Shown here: in pieces, positions 26,021 through 38,671 of the stretch
Numbering within the stretch: the stretch's first letter is position 1
Layout of the letters: the number at the start of each line of letters is the position of its first letter
Assembly (NCBI RefSeq): GCF_002979555.1
Contig: NZ_PCOZ01000004.1
Span: 62,001-126,000 of the forward strand
DNA from: Pseudomonas sp. MYb60
GTDB lineage: Bacteria; Pseudomonadota; Gammaproteobacteria; Pseudomonadales; Pseudomonadaceae
Direction of reading: 5' to 3'
Length of the DNA: 64,000 bases
Position numbers and translations under genes: made by a program
Notes under the pieces: model-generated
What the model was told of the DNA's origin: nothing
Database searches by the model: none
Seen by the model: only the letters and a program-made list of their open reading frames with translations

Positions 26021-26335
26021 ATGGCCAGAAGAACGGCAAAGACTGCGCAAGAAATACTGATGGCGGATTTTCAAGCCTTGGTCAGGGACACCGAGCAGTT
26101 GCTGGACGACACCACCAACCTCGCCGGTGACCAGGCCGATGAACTGCGCAGCAAGATTCACGAGAGCCTGCTCAAGGCCCGCGAAACCCTGCAACTGACC
26201 GAAGATTCCTTGCGCGAACGCGGCCAGGCGGCGGTCACCGCCACTGAAGATTACGTGCAGGCCAACCCTTGGCAGTCGGTCGGCATCGCCGCCGGCGTGG
26301 GCTTTCTGATCGGCCTGTTGGCCACAAGGCGCTAA
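26021..26335 (+). CDS. ElaB/YqjD/DUF883 family membrane-anchored protein
   Basis: A 104-aa protein with a long amphipathic helical N-terminal region (residues about 10-75, many Asp/Glu/Arg) and one C-terminal transmembrane helix (SVGIAAGVGFLIGLLATRR) containing the glycine-zipper typical of ElaB/YqjD. E. coli relatives are stationary-phase, membrane-anchored ribosome-associated proteins. It is the first gene of a three-gene operon with a YqjE-like and a YqjK-like protein. An AlgU-like promoter precedes it. ATG at 26021 with GGAG upstream. Confidence 0.9.
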   Translation: MARRTAKTAQEILMADFQALVRDTEQLLDDTTNLAGDQADELRSKIHESLLKARETLQLTEDSLRERGQAAVTATEDYVQANPWQSVGIAAGVGFLIGLLATRR

Positions 26336-26337
26336 TT

Positions 26338-26721
26338 ATGTCTATCGGCGAAACAGGCTCGTCCACGGGTACAACTTCCCGTCGTCTTGGCGCGGCCGTG
26401 CTGGGCTTGCTGCACAGCCACGTCGAGTTGTTTGGTATCGAATTGCAAGAGCAAAAGGCTCGCACCGTCAGCCTGCTGCTGTTTGCCGGCCTTGCGCTGG
26501 TATTTGCGCTGCTGTTGCTGGTGGGGTTGTCGACGCTGGTGATGATCTTGGTGTGGGACACCGGCTACCGCCTGACCGGAATCATCTGCCTCTGTGTCTT
26601 CTACAGCCTGGCCGCAGCCTTCTGCGGGGTGCGCCTGAAAGCCGCGGTGTTCGATGAGTCCACGCCGTTCCATGCCACGCTCGAAGAGCTGGCCAATGAT
26701 CGGGAGCGCCTGCTGCCATGA
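26338..26721 (+). CDS. YqjE/phage-holin-III-like membrane protein
   Basis: A 127-aa protein with two transmembrane segments (LLLFAGLALVFALLLLVGLS and a helix around LTGIICLCVFYSLAAAFCGV), matching the YqjE (PF07332) family, sometimes called phage holin superfamily III. The ATG at 26338 is 2 nt after the previous stop. Function unknown; part of the yqjD-yqjE-yqjK type operon. Confidence 0.88.
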   Translation: MSIGETGSSTGTTSRRLGAAVLGLLHSHVELFGIELQEQKARTVSLLLFAGLALVFALLLLVGLSTLVMILVWDTGYRLTGIICLCVFYSLAAAFCGVRLKAAVFDESTPFHATLEELANDRERLLP

Positions 26722-27059
26722 GCCTGACTGAAGTGCCAAAAACCACCTCGCGGCGGGAAATGCGCAAGGCGTTGATCCGCCTGCGCATGGAAATGCACCG
26801 CCAGGAAATACGTCACGAATCCCAGCAATTGGTGTTGCCCCTGACCAAGGTGCGCAACCTCGGACAGAGCTGGCAAGACGGCCTGGGCATCAAGCATGCA
26901 CCGCTGTGGGGTGTGGCTGCCGTGACGCTGATGGGCTTTTTCACCGGCAAAGGCGCCAAGGGCGGCGGCATCAGCAGCGTGACGCGCCTGGTACGACTGG
27001 GTGCAGGCTTGATCCCGTTGATCAAGTTGGCCATGCAGGGTTCTTCGCGCAAACGTTGA
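26718..27059 (+). CDS. YqjK-like conserved protein
   Basis: A 113-aa basic protein, largely helical, with a weak hydrophobic segment near residues 60-75 (HAPLWGVAAVTLMGFFTGKG) and a positively charged C-terminus (GSSRKR). It overlaps the previous gene by 4 nt and ends just before an intrinsic terminator. Equivalent third genes occur in the yqjD-E-K operon, so the name is by context; sequence identity to E. coli YqjK is not something I can judge here. Confidence 0.78.
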   Translation: MSLTEVPKTTSRREMRKALIRLRMEMHRQEIRHESQQLVLPLTKVRNLGQSWQDGLGIKHAPLWGVAAVTLMGFFTGKGAKGGGISSVTRLVRLGAGLIPLIKLAMQGSSRKR

Positions 27060-27090
27060 GCCTGCTGGCTGCATTCTTGCTAACAGAATC

Positions 27091-27127
27091 GGCTCGATCC
27101 CCGTTTTCGAGGGTCGGGCCTTTTTTT
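27091..27127 (+). terminator. Terminator of the yqjD-like operon
   Basis: GGCTCGATCC, 9-nt loop region, then AGGGTCGGGCC followed by TTTTTTT. Stem uses a few G-U pairs. Located 31 nt after the last stop. Confidence 0.8.
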
Positions 27128-27153
27128 CGCCACCGTTCCACTAAGGAGGCCCC

Positions 27154-28317
27154 GTGATCGACGGGCAACCGCTCGCCTGCTTCCAGCCCTTTATCGACAC
27201 CGCCACCGGCCGTATCGCCGGCGTCGAGGCACTGGGCCGCCTGCGCCAGGCGGACGGCCGCTTGCAGTCGGTAGGCCCGCTGTTTGCCGATCCACGCACG
27301 CCCGGGGTGACCTTGCGCCGCCTCGACCGGCTGATTCGCGAGAATGCGCTGAGCCGTCTGCACGAGACGCCGGAAGACTGGTTCCTGAGCCTGAACATCT
27401 CGCCCCGCTGGATCAACCGCCTACGGCCGGGCCAAGCCTTGCCGAGCCTGAAACAGATCCACAACCATGGCGTCGACCCGCAGCGCATCGTCTTCGAAAT
27501 CACCGAGCTGGGCGGCGATATCCGCCGCTTGGCCGACGTGGTGGCACGCTACCGCGAGGCCGGCGCGAGGATTGCCATCGATGATTTCGGCGCCGGTTAC
27601 TCGCAGCTCGACCGGGTACTGGCCCTGCAGCCGGATATCCTCAAATTGGACATGCGCTTGTTTCAGGACGCCGCCCGTGGCGGGCCCAGCAGTGAGGTGG
27701 TGCGGGCGCTGGCACAGATGGCCGAGAAAACCGGTTGCTGGATCATTGCCGAAGGCGTTGAAACCGAAGCGCAACTGAGCTTCGCCCTGGAATGCGGTTC
27801 GCGCTATGTGCAGGGCTACCTGTTCGCCCAGGCGGAACTCGACTGGTTCGCCGCCGATGCGTTCGTGCCGCATTTTGACCGGCTACGCAAAGCCTATGTC
27901 CAGCAGAAACTGGGGGAGCGCGGACGCATCATGCAACTGCGCCAGCAATTGGCTGAGTTGATGAACATCCTGCAGACCTGGGCCCAAGCCCAGGCCCCGC
28001 TGAGCCAGTTGCCCCAACTCCCTGCCTTCCCGTGGCTGCTGCGGTTTTACCAGTGCGACCGACACGGCACCCAGCTGACGCCGAATTTCGAGTGGCGCCA
28101 GGACGCCTGGCAGGCCGACAGCCGTTACCTGGGCCACAACTGGTCGTGGCGTCCGTATTTCTACCACCTGCTGGCCGAAGGGTGGGAGGAGCGGCGCCTG
28201 ACGCTGTCTTCCACCTATCGCGACGCCACTACCAACCAGTACTGCCTCACTGCCGGACAATTCTTCGATAACGGTCAGCGCTTGCTGTTAATCGATATCG
28301 ACGCGGCGGGGCTGTAG
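27154..28317 (+). CDS. EAL-domain cyclic-di-GMP phosphodiesterase with C-terminal sensor
   Basis: A 387-aa protein. The N-terminal EAL domain (residues about 1-235) keeps the catalytic residues: GVEALGR (Glu25), [33 protein letters not shown] and QGYLF. It therefore probably hydrolyses c-di-GMP to pGpG. The C-terminal 130 residues are a Cache/YkuI_C-like sensory domain ([34 protein letters not shown]). The start is GTG at 27154 with a perfect AAGGAGG at 27143-27149. The gene sits between the yqjD-like operon terminator and dgt. Confidence 0.9.
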   Translation: MIDGQPLACFQPFIDTATGRIAGVEALGRLRQADGRLQSVGPLFADPRTPGVTLRRLDRLIRENALSRLHETPEDWFLSLNISPRWINRLRPGQALPSLKQIHNHGVDPQRIVFEITELGGDIRRLADVVARYREAGARIAIDDFGAGYSQLDRVLALQPDILKLDMRLFQDAARGGPSSEVVRALAQMAEKTGCWIIAEGVETEAQLSFALECGSRYVQGYLFAQAELDWFAADAFVPHFDRLRKAYVQQKLGERGRIMQLRQQLAELMNILQTWAQAQAPLSQLPQLPAFPWLLRFYQCDRHGTQLTPNFEWRQDAWQADSRYLGHNWSWRPYFYHLLAEGWEERRLTLSSTYRDATTNQYCLTAGQFFDNGQRLLLIDIDAAGL

Positions 28318-28388
28318 ATTTTCGCTTGCCCGGGGCGCGCCGAACCGGGAAGCTGGGAGGGTCATTCACCGCACGGAGAGTACCCGCC

Positions 28389-29720
28389 TTGGATTGGCCC
28401 ACCCTGCTTACCCGCGAGCGTCTTGGAAAGCCCCTGCACAGCCCTGAAGAACTGGGCCGCAGCCCGTTTCACAAAGACCATGACCGCATCATCTTCTCCG
28501 GTGCGTTTCGCCGCCTGGGCCGCAAGACCCAAGTGCACCCGGTGTCCAGCAACGACCATATTCACACCCGTCTGACCCATTCCCTGGAAGTCAGCTGCGT
28601 GGGCCGCTCCCTGGGCATGCGCGTGGGTGAAACGTTGCGCGGCGCCCTGCCCGACTGGTGCGACCCGAGCGACCTGGGCATGGTGGTGCAATCGGCCTGT
28701 CTGGCCCATGACATTGGCAATCCGCCGTTCGGGCACTCCGGCGAAGACGCCATTCGCCACTGGTTCCAGCAGGCCGCCGGACGTGGCTGGCTGGACGACA
28801 TGAGTGGCGCCGAGCGCAATGACTTCCTCAATTTCGAGGGCAACGCCCAGGGTTTCCGCGTGCTCACCCAGCTCGAGTACCACCAGTTCGACGGTGGCAC
28901 ACGGCTGACCTACGCCACCCTGGGCACCTACCTCAAGTACCCCTGGACCGCGCGCCACGCAGATTCACTGGGCTACAAGAAACACAAGTTCGGCTGCTAC
29001 CAGAGCGAACTGCCGATCCTCGAGCAGATCGCCCACAAGCTCGGCTTGCCGCAAATCGAGGATCAGCGCTGGGCCCGTCACCCGCTGGTGTACCTGATGG
29101 AAGCCGCGGACGACATCTGTTACGCCTTGATCGACCTCGAAGACGGCCTGGAGATGGAGCTGCTCGAATACGCCGAAGTGGAGTCACTGCTGCTGAACCT
29201 GGTGGGCGATGACCTGCCACAGACCTATCGCCAGTTGGGTGCGCAGGATTCACGCCGCCGCAAACTGGCCATCCTGCGCGGCAAGGCCATCGAGCACCTG
29301 ACCAACGCCGCGGCGCAGGCCTTTGTCGAACAACAGGACGCCCTGCTCGCCGGCACCCTGCCCGGCGACCTGGTGGAGCACATGCACGGCCCCGCCCAGC
29401 GCTGCGTGCTGGACGCCAAGGACATGGCGCGCAAGAAAATCTTCCAGGACAAGCGCAAGACGCTGCACGAAATCGGCGCCTACACCACTTTGGAAATTCT
29501 GTTGAACGCGTTCTGTGGCGCAGCGTTGGAACAACATGGCGGACGTACGCCGTCGTTCAAGAACCGGCGCATCCTGGACCTGCTGGGCAATAGCGCGCCG
29601 AATCCCGCCTGGCCGTTGCATGCGTCGTTCCTGCGCATGATCGACTTCATCGCCGGCATGACCGACAGCTATGCCACCGAAATGGCGCGAGAAATGACAG
29701 GGCGCTCCAGCCCGCAATGA
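28389..29720 (+). CDS. dgt: Deoxyguanosinetriphosphate triphosphohydrolase-like protein
   Basis: A 443-aa HD-superfamily dNTPase. HD motifs visible are [20 protein letters not shown] and [16 protein letters not shown]. The rest of the fold ([19 protein letters not shown]) matches the Dgt family, which hydrolyses dGTP to deoxyguanosine and triphosphate. I chose TTG at 28389 (protein begins [17 protein letters not shown]) because upstream residues are not family-like; GGAG lies about 11 nt upstream. It ends before the Roc2-like cluster, the same order as PA3043-3045 by memory. Confidence 0.9.
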   Translation: MDWPTLLTRERLGKPLHSPEELGRSPFHKDHDRIIFSGAFRRLGRKTQVHPVSSNDHIHTRLTHSLEVSCVGRSLGMRVGETLRGALPDWCDPSDLGMVVQSACLAHDIGNPPFGHSGEDAIRHWFQQAAGRGWLDDMSGAERNDFLNFEGNAQGFRVLTQLEYHQFDGGTRLTYATLGTYLKYPWTARHADSLGYKKHKFGCYQSELPILEQIAHKLGLPQIEDQRWARHPLVYLMEAADDICYALIDLEDGLEMELLEYAEVESLLLNLVGDDLPQTYRQLGAQDSRRRKLAILRGKAIEHLTNAAAQAFVEQQDALLAGTLPGDLVEHMHGPAQRCVLDAKDMARKKIFQDKRKTLHEIGAYTTLEILLNAFCGAALEQHGGRTPSFKNRRILDLLGNSAPNPAWPLHASFLRMIDFIAGMTDSYATEMAREMTGRSSPQ

Positions 29721-29741
29721 TTCGACAGGGAAAGCTGCCTG

Positions 29742-29753
29742 TTCCTTGAGGAA
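29742..29753. promoter_or_regulatory. Inverted repeat TTCCT-TG-AGGAA upstream of the receiver gene
   Basis: A perfect 5-bp inverted repeat with a 2-nt centre, 128 nt upstream of the stand-alone receiver gene. The same AGGAA/TTCCT arms recur before the rocA2-like gene (30431-30442). Confidence 0.5.
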
Positions 29754-29880
29754 TCTACCTACAAAGGGAACAGAGCAGCCTGATCGAAGTCGCACAGACA
29801 GCCAAAGAATAATCACGCACGCTTCGGGCGAACCTCTCCTACTCGCCCCTCTTTGATGCCTGACCCATCGTGTGCACCCT

Positions 29881-30273
29881 ATGCCCCTATATCCCCTTCG
29901 TATCCTGTTGGTGGAGGACCATCCCTTTCAGTTGCTCGCAACCCAGTGCCTGCTCAGGAGCTTCGGGTTTTGCCAGTTGACCCCGGCCGAAAACGCCGAG
30001 CAGGCCATTCGCGCGATGACGCAGGCACACACCCCGTTCGATATTCTCCTGTGCGACCAATGCCTGCCTGACCTGCCAGGGCTTGAGCTGATTGACATTG
30101 CCAACCGCCGGCACTTCATCATCAGCGCCATCCTGTTGAGCGGGCTGCCCGCCGATGAACTTTCAGCATTGCATACACAGGCACTGAAACGTAACTTGCC
30201 GCTGCTCGGTTATTTATCAAAGCCACTGAACAAAGAGGAACTTCTGGGTTTGGCACACCCGTTAATTAGATAA
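29881..30273 (+). CDS. Stand-alone receiver (CheY-like) response regulator
   Basis: A 130-aa single REC domain. The acidic pair is in LLVEDHP, the phospho-acceptor Asp in ILLCDQCLP, the Ser switch in AILLSG, and the Lys in YLSKPL. There is no output domain. I chose ATG at 29881 (MPLYPLRILLVEDHP); a GTG at 29872 is possible. It precedes the rocA2-rocS2-like genes and is a candidate extra phosphate partner for the sensor's Hpt domain. Confidence 0.86.
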   Translation: MPLYPLRILLVEDHPFQLLATQCLLRSFGFCQLTPAENAEQAIRAMTQAHTPFDILLCDQCLPDLPGLELIDIANRRHFIISAILLSGLPADELSALHTQALKRNLPLLGYLSKPLNKEELLGLAHPLIR

Positions 30274-30275
30274 TC

Positions 30276-30305
30276 ATTGTAGGAATTTAAACGTGACAGT
30301 CCTAC
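30276..30305. promoter_or_regulatory. ATTGTAGGAA box with GTAGGA...TCCTAC inverted repeat
   Basis: GTAGGA (30279-30284) and TCCTAC (30300-30305) form a perfect 6-bp inverted repeat, immediately after the receiver stop. The 10-mer ATTGTAGGAA (30276-30285) is repeated exactly at 30426-30435. Confidence 0.5.
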
Positions 30306-30423
30306 GAAAAGCCACCTGACGGCCCAGGCAAAACCCTTGATTCAGTGCCGCGTACATAAGCGCTGGCTAAACACCCACCGTTAGACTTACAAAGCCTTGG
30401 CAACCTGTGAGCCGATACCTTTT

Positions 30424-30452
30424 TTATTGTAGGAAGATTCCTGTTTTATACT
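30424..30452 (+). promoter_or_regulatory. rocA2-like promoter with AGGAA-GA-TTCCT in the spacer
   Basis: A -10 TATACT (30447-30452) and a weak -35 TTATTG (30424-30429) at 17 nt. The spacer contains AGGAAGATTCCT (30431-30442), an inverted repeat with 5-bp arms. This placement suggests direct control by the NarL-type regulator encoded downstream. Confidence 0.5.
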
Positions 30453-30532
30453 TGTTGCCCCTTGCCTTCATGCTCCGGTCTGCGCTTCTGAGCTAATGTG
30501 CCCGCTTTATTTGCACTTGCACGGACAGGATC

Positions 30533-31155
30533 ATGAACTCAGTTTTTATTATCGATGACCATCCCGTTATACGGCTTGCCATCCGAATGTTGCTGGAACA
30601 CGAAGGCTACAAAGTCGTGGGGGAAACGGACAACGGATGTGACGCCATCCAGATGGTCCGTGAATGCCTCCCGGACCTGATCATCCTGGATATCGGCATT
30701 CCAAAACTCGATGGGCTGGAAGTGCTTTGCCGGTTCAACTCGATGAGCACCCCCATGAAGACGCTGATACTGACGGCCCAGTCGCCTACCCTGTTCGCCA
30801 CCCGCTGCATGCGCTCGGGTGCAGACGGATATGTGTGCAAGGAGGGTGACCTGAGCGAACTGCTGAGTGCCATTCGCGCGGTATTGTCCGGCTACAACTA
30901 CTTCCCCAGCCAGGCACTGAATGCCCACAGTGCCGACGGCGTGAACACCCACGAACTTGAACTGTTCAAAACTGTTAACGACCGGGAGTTGATGGTTTTA
31001 CAACTGTTTGCCCAAGGCCGTACCAACAAGGAAATTGCCAAAGGCATGTTCCTGAGCAACAAGACCGTCAGCACTTACAAAAAGAGGCTCATGCAGAAAC
31101 TTCAAGCCAAATCCTTGGTAGAACTTATCGAGATGGCAAAACGAAACGCGCTAGT

Positions 31156-31159
<4 letters not shown>
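30533..31159 (+). CDS. rocA2: NarL/LuxR-type response regulator, Roc2/BvgA-like
   Basis: A 208-aa response regulator: REC domain (FIIDDHPVIRLA acidic pair, IILDIGIPKLDG phospho-Asp, GADGYVCKEGD switch Lys) and a C-terminal LuxR helix-turn-helix (LQLFAQGRTNKEIAKGMFLS, then NKTVSTYKKRLMQKL). It overlaps the hybrid sensor gene by 4 nt. The arrangement with a BvgS-like sensor next to dgt matches RocA2 (PA3045), so the symbol is by family plus gene order. In P. aeruginosa the Roc systems control fimbriae and efflux genes. Confidence 0.83.
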
Positions 31160-34802
<3,643 letters not shown>

Positions 34803-34803
<1 letters not shown>

Positions 34804-34822
34804 GGGGCGATGGAAGCCCCTC
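34803..34822. terminator. Short hairpin between rocS2 and msrC
   Basis: GGGGC-GATGGAA-GCCCC just after the rocS2 stop, between convergent genes. Weak T-tract; terminator function is likely but not certain. Confidence 0.4.
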
Positions 34823-34828
34823 ATGGGC

Positions 34829-35311
34829 TCAGCAGTCGGTCAAGCGCAGGAAGATCGCCGCCAGTTGCTCGATGCCGGCCTGGTCCTGGACGGTAAAGCG
34901 CGCCAGCGACGGGCTGTCCAGGTCAAGGACGCCAATCAGCTTGCCGTCCTTGACCAAGGGCACGACCAGTTCGCTGTTCGACGCGCTGTCACAGGCGATA
35001 TGCCCGGGAAACTCATGCACGTCCTCGACCCGCTGAGTTTGCCGAGAGGCTGCAGCGGCGCCGCATACGCCACGGCCGAACGGAATACGCACACAGGCAA
35101 TCTGGCCCTGGAACGGGCCGAGCACCAGTTCTTCATTGCGGTTGAGGTAAAAGCCGGCCCAGTTCAAGTCATCCAGTTGATTGAACAGGAACGCGGAAAA
35201 CTGAGCACTGTTGGCGATGAAATCCCGCTCATCGGCCAGCAATGATTCCAGCTGCGCACAGAGCATGGCGTAGCCGTCGAGGCCGGTGCCGGCCTGTTGT
35301 AGATCGATCAT
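34829..35311 (-). CDS. msrC: Free methionine-R-sulfoxide reductase (GAF domain)
   Basis: A 160-aa single-GAF protein of the fRMsr/YebR family, reducing free L-methionine-(R)-sulfoxide. Characteristic segments are NWAGFYL, LGPFQGQIACVRIPFGRGVC with the catalytic-region Cys, and ELVVPLVKDGKLIGVLDLDS. The family cysteines appear at FGRGVCG and HIACDS. The ATG at 35311 overlaps the ATPase stop by 4 nt, so it is the second gene of that unit. It fits with MsrB and Gpx close by as a methionine-oxidation repair neighbourhood. Confidence 0.9.
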   Translation of the reverse strand: MIDLQQAGTGLDGYAMLCAQLESLLADERDFIANSAQFSAFLFNQLDDLNWAGFYLNRNEELVLGPFQGQIACVRIPFGRGVCGAAAASRQTQRVEDVHEFPGHIACDSASNSELVVPLVKDGKLIGVLDLDSPSLARFTVQDQAGIEQLAAIFLRLTDC

Positions 35312-36198
35312 GGTTGACGCTCCAGCAATTTGAGACCCACCCAGTAACGGGCGAATTGATACGCGCAACGGCCGTTGCGGTTGCCGCGCCCGGTGGCCCA
35401 GCGTACAGCGAGGATGTCGAGGGCTTCGTCGCGCTGCCACTGCAGGCCGGCCTTGTTCGCCAATTCGTCGATCCAGTGTTCCACCACATCCAGGAAGTGC
35501 TCCTGGGTAAAGGGGTAGAACGACAGCCACAGGCCGAAACGGTCGGACAAGGCGATCTTGTCTTCAACCGCTTCACTGGGGTGCAGTTCGCCGTCCACGC
35601 GTGTCCAGTTCTCGTTGTCGCTCTGGTTTTCCGGAACCAGGTGGCGACGGTTGGAGGTGGCGTACAACAACACATTTTCCGGCGCCTGCTCGAGCGAGCC
35701 GTCCAGCACGCTTTTGAGCACGCGGTAGTCGCCCTCACCGGCTTCGAACGACAGGTCATCACAGAACAGAATGAAACGTTGCGGTAGCTTGACCAGTTGC
35801 TCGACCACCCGTGGCAGATCGGCCAGGTGATCGCGCTCGATCTCGATCAAACGCAGGCCGGCCTTGGCATGCTGTGCCAGCAAGGCGCGCACCATGGACG
35901 ATTTACCGGTACCCCGCGAGCCCCACAGCAGCGCATGGTTGGCGGGCAGGCCATCGATGAACTGCTGGGTGTTGCGGGCCAATTGTTCGCGTTGTTTGTC
36001 TACGCCGATCAGGTCGGACAGGCGCATGTCCAGGCTCACGTCCAATGGCAACAGGAAACCACTGCGGCCCTCACGCTGCCAACGGGCGGCCAGGCACTGA
36101 TTCCAATCGATGGCTTGGCGCGGCGCGGGCAACAACGGCTCCAGGCGGGCGAGCACTGCATCGGCCCGCTCAAGAAAGGCATTCAATCGAGAATCCAC
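35308..36198 (-). CDS. DUF815-type P-loop ATPase
   Basis: A 296-aa AAA-like ATPase with Walker A LLWGSRGTGKSS, Walker B FILFCDDLSFE, and sensor-1-like LLYATSNRRHLVPE. This is the DUF815 family common in Pseudomonas; the function is not known to me. I chose GTG at 36198 (VDSRLNAFLERAD) because it has AGAGG about 10 nt upstream; the longer frame to 36261 adds unconserved residues. It is the first gene of the msrC unit and is divergent from sagS. Confidence 0.85.
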   Translation of the reverse strand: MDSRLNAFLERADAVLARLEPLLPAPRQAIDWNQCLAARWQREGRSGFLLPLDVSLDMRLSDLIGVDKQREQLARNTQQFIDGLPANHALLWGSRGTGKSSMVRALLAQHAKAGLRLIEIERDHLADLPRVVEQLVKLPQRFILFCDDLSFEAGEGDYRVLKSVLDGSLEQAPENVLLYATSNRRHLVPENQSDNENWTRVDGELHPSEAVEDKIALSDRFGLWLSFYPFTQEHFLDVVEHWIDELANKAGLQWQRDEALDILAVRWATGRGNRNGRCAYQFARYWVGLKLLERQP

Positions 36199-36361
36199 GA
36201 TTATTCCTCTGGCAAGTTCTTGCAAAAGATGGCGTATTGGCAGCCCTGCGGCAGAGCGCACGGTGCTGCGTGATAAAACGATTCATGCCGGGCAAGCCAG
36301 GGCGTGTGGATGTTCAGCTATGCTTGCCGGCGAAGGGAAACGTGAAGTGGTTCAACACTCG

Positions 36362-38671
36362 ATGGATATCAAGTTCGCCCACCGCTTGTCTTATAAACAA
36401 GCCAGATTGACTGTGCTGGTCGGTTTCGTCTTGGGAACCTTGCTCAGCCTGATCCAAATCGGCATTGATTATGCCAGCGAAGACGCATCCATCAACCGTG
36501 AAATACGCTCACTGATCGAAATCAGCCACAATCCGGCCTCGCGCATCGCCTACAACATCGATGCCGAGTTGGCACAGGAACTGACCCTGGGCCTGCTCCA
36601 CTCCCCCGCCATTGTTCGTGCGCGGTTGACCGACAACAACGGCGTGGTCTTGGCCGACGTAAACCGGCCGCGCAAGGAAAGCACCTACCGCCCCCTCAGC
36701 GATTTCCTGTTCGGCGCCAACCGCGCGTTCGAAGACCGGCTGTTTCTCAACCACATGCCCAACGACTCCCTCGGCATGCTGCGCCTGGACGTGGATACCT
36801 ACGCGTTCGGCAGCCGTTTCCTGCACCGCGCCGAGATCACCCTGCTCAATGGTTTTGTCCGCAGCCTGTTGCTGACCGGCATCTTGCTCGGCGTGTTCTA
36901 CGTGATGCTGACACAGCCGCTGGTGCGCATCATCCGGGAGCTGAGCAACCGCAAACAGACGCGCCTGGACTGCCCGCCCGGCCACGAAAACGACGAAATC
37001 GGCGTACTGGTGAATGTCGCCAACCAGCAATTCGAAAACATGGAGACCGAGATCCAGCAACGCCGCCACGCCGAGGACCGGCTGACGGAATACCTCGGGC
37101 AACTGGAACATATCGTGTCGGCGCGTACCCTTGAACTCAAGGCCAGCAACCAGCGCCTGAGCCAGTCCAACGATGAGCTGGAAACGGCAAAAATGCACGC
37201 GCTGGGCATGGCCCAGGCGCGGGCGGCGTTTCTGGCGAACATGAGCCACGAAATCCGCACCCCGCTCAACGGCCTGCTGGGGATGATCGCCCTGTCACTG
37301 GACAGCCCACTCAACGCCGATCAACGCCAGCAACTCTCGATCGCCCACGATTCCGGCAAAGTGCTGGTGGAGCTGCTCAACGATATCCTCGACCTGTCCA
37401 AGTTCGACGCCGGCCAACTGGAGCTGGAGCGCATCCCCTTCGACCTGGGTTCGCTGGTGGAAGACACCGCCAACCTGCTGTCGCAGAACGCCGCGCCGAG
37501 TGTCGAGCTGACGTGCCTGATCGATCCGCAGTTTCCCGCCCAGGTTCTGGGCGACCCGACCCGCGTGCGCCAGATCGTCAGTAACTTGCTGTCCAACGCC
37601 TTGAAATTCACCCGCTTTGGACGCGTGGACGTGCGTCTCAGCGCCCTTGAAAACGGGGTGCGTATCGAGGTGTGTGATACCGGCATCGGCATTGCACAGG
37701 AGGCCCAGGTGAAGATCTTCCAGCCGTTCACCCAAGCCGGCGCGGGCATCACGCGCCAGTTCGGCGGCACGGGCCTGGGCCTGGCGCTGACCCACAATTT
37801 GTGTGAAGCCATGCAGGGGCGCCTGAGCATCAGTTCGGAGGCCGGCTTTGGCAGCCAGTTCAGTGCCGAACTGCCACTGCCGACACACCTGCCCGCCGCA
37901 CACCTTGCGCCGCTCAAGGGCGAGGTCATCGCCATCACCCGCCCCGACAATGGGCTGACGGAGTTGCTGACGACCCTGCTGCCGCACTGGGGGCTGACAC
38001 CGCGCTGCTACCCTTACGAAGCGGATGTGCGCGGGCAAACGCCGGACCTGTTGATCACCGACTGCCCGGAGTGCCTGTTCCGCCTGCGGCCGCTCATCAG
38101 CGCGCCGATCCTGCTGGTGACCGCCTATGGCAACTTCATGCCCAGCGAAGAAGTCGCTGCGCTCGCGCCCCTGCAACAACAGGCGCGACCGCTGAGCCGC
38201 AACGCGCTGTATCAGATTCTGCAGCGCAACTTGCGCAGCGACACAGACCTTGCCCTCGACCCAATCCAGCTGGAAGCACCGCCCCTGACGCAGCGCGCGC
38301 GCATCCTGCTGGTGGAGGACAACCCGGTCAATCAACTGGTCGCCAAGGGCATGCTCAGCAAGCTGGGGTGCGAAGTGATCGTGGCCGCCCATGGCGGCGA
38401 GGCCCTCAAGTGCCTTGAGGAACGGCCCTTCGACATGGTCCTGATGGACTGCAACATGCCCGTGATGGACGGTTACGAGGCCAGCCGACAAATCCGCCAA
38501 AGCGGGCGCTGGCCCGACCTGCCTATCGTTGCCCTCACCGCCAATGCATTGGCCGAGGAGCGTGAGCGTTGCCGCGCGGCGGGCATGAATGACTACCTGG
38601 CCAAGCCGTTTCGCCGCGAAGAGCTCAGCGGCTTGCTGGATCTGTGGGTGCCGAGGACGACAAATCTCTGA
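36362..38671 (+). CDS. sagS: SagS-like hybrid sensor histidine kinase
   Basis: A 769-aa sensor. Two transmembrane helices (about 15-35 and 165-185) flank a periplasmic domain. Then come a HAMP-like stretch, a coiled coil, HisKA (FLANMSHEIRTPLNG, His near 294), HATPase (SNALKF, GGTGLGLALTHN), a degenerate receiver lacking the acidic pair (about 515-625), and a true C-terminal REC (LLVEDNPVNQL, VLMDCNMPVMDG). No Hpt is present, so an external Hpt protein (HptB in P. aeruginosa) should relay. The position beside OspR/Gpx matches PA2824 SagS, the attachment/biofilm-switch sensor. The stop lies 47 nt inside the convergent ospR gene. Confidence 0.86.
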   Translation: MDIKFAHRLSYKQARLTVLVGFVLGTLLSLIQIGIDYASEDASINREIRSLIEISHNPASRIAYNIDAELAQELTLGLLHSPAIVRARLTDNNGVVLADVNRPRKESTYRPLSDFLFGANRAFEDRLFLNHMPNDSLGMLRLDVDTYAFGSRFLHRAEITLLNGFVRSLLLTGILLGVFYVMLTQPLVRIIRELSNRKQTRLDCPPGHENDEIGVLVNVANQQFENMETEIQQRRHAEDRLTEYLGQLEHIVSARTLELKASNQRLSQSNDELETAKMHALGMAQARAAFLANMSHEIRTPLNGLLGMIALSLDSPLNADQRQQLSIAHDSGKVLVELLNDILDLSKFDAGQLELERIPFDLGSLVEDTANLLSQNAAPSVELTCLIDPQFPAQVLGDPTRVRQIVSNLLSNALKFTRFGRVDVRLSALENGVRIEVCDTGIGIAQEAQVKIFQPFTQAGAGITRQFGGTGLGLALTHNLCEAMQGRLSISSEAGFGSQFSAELPLPTHLPAAHLAPLKGEVIAITRPDNGLTELLTTLLPHWGLTPRCYPYEADVRGQTPDLLITDCPECLFRLRPLISAPILLVTAYGNFMPSEEVAALAPLQQQARPLSRNALYQILQRNLRSDTDLALDPIQLEAPPLTQRARILLVEDNPVNQLVAKGMLSKLGCEVIVAAHGGEALKCLEERPFDMVLMDCNMPVMDGYEASRQIRQSGRWPDLPIVALTANALAEERERCRAAGMNDYLAKPFRREELSGLLDLWVPRTTNL

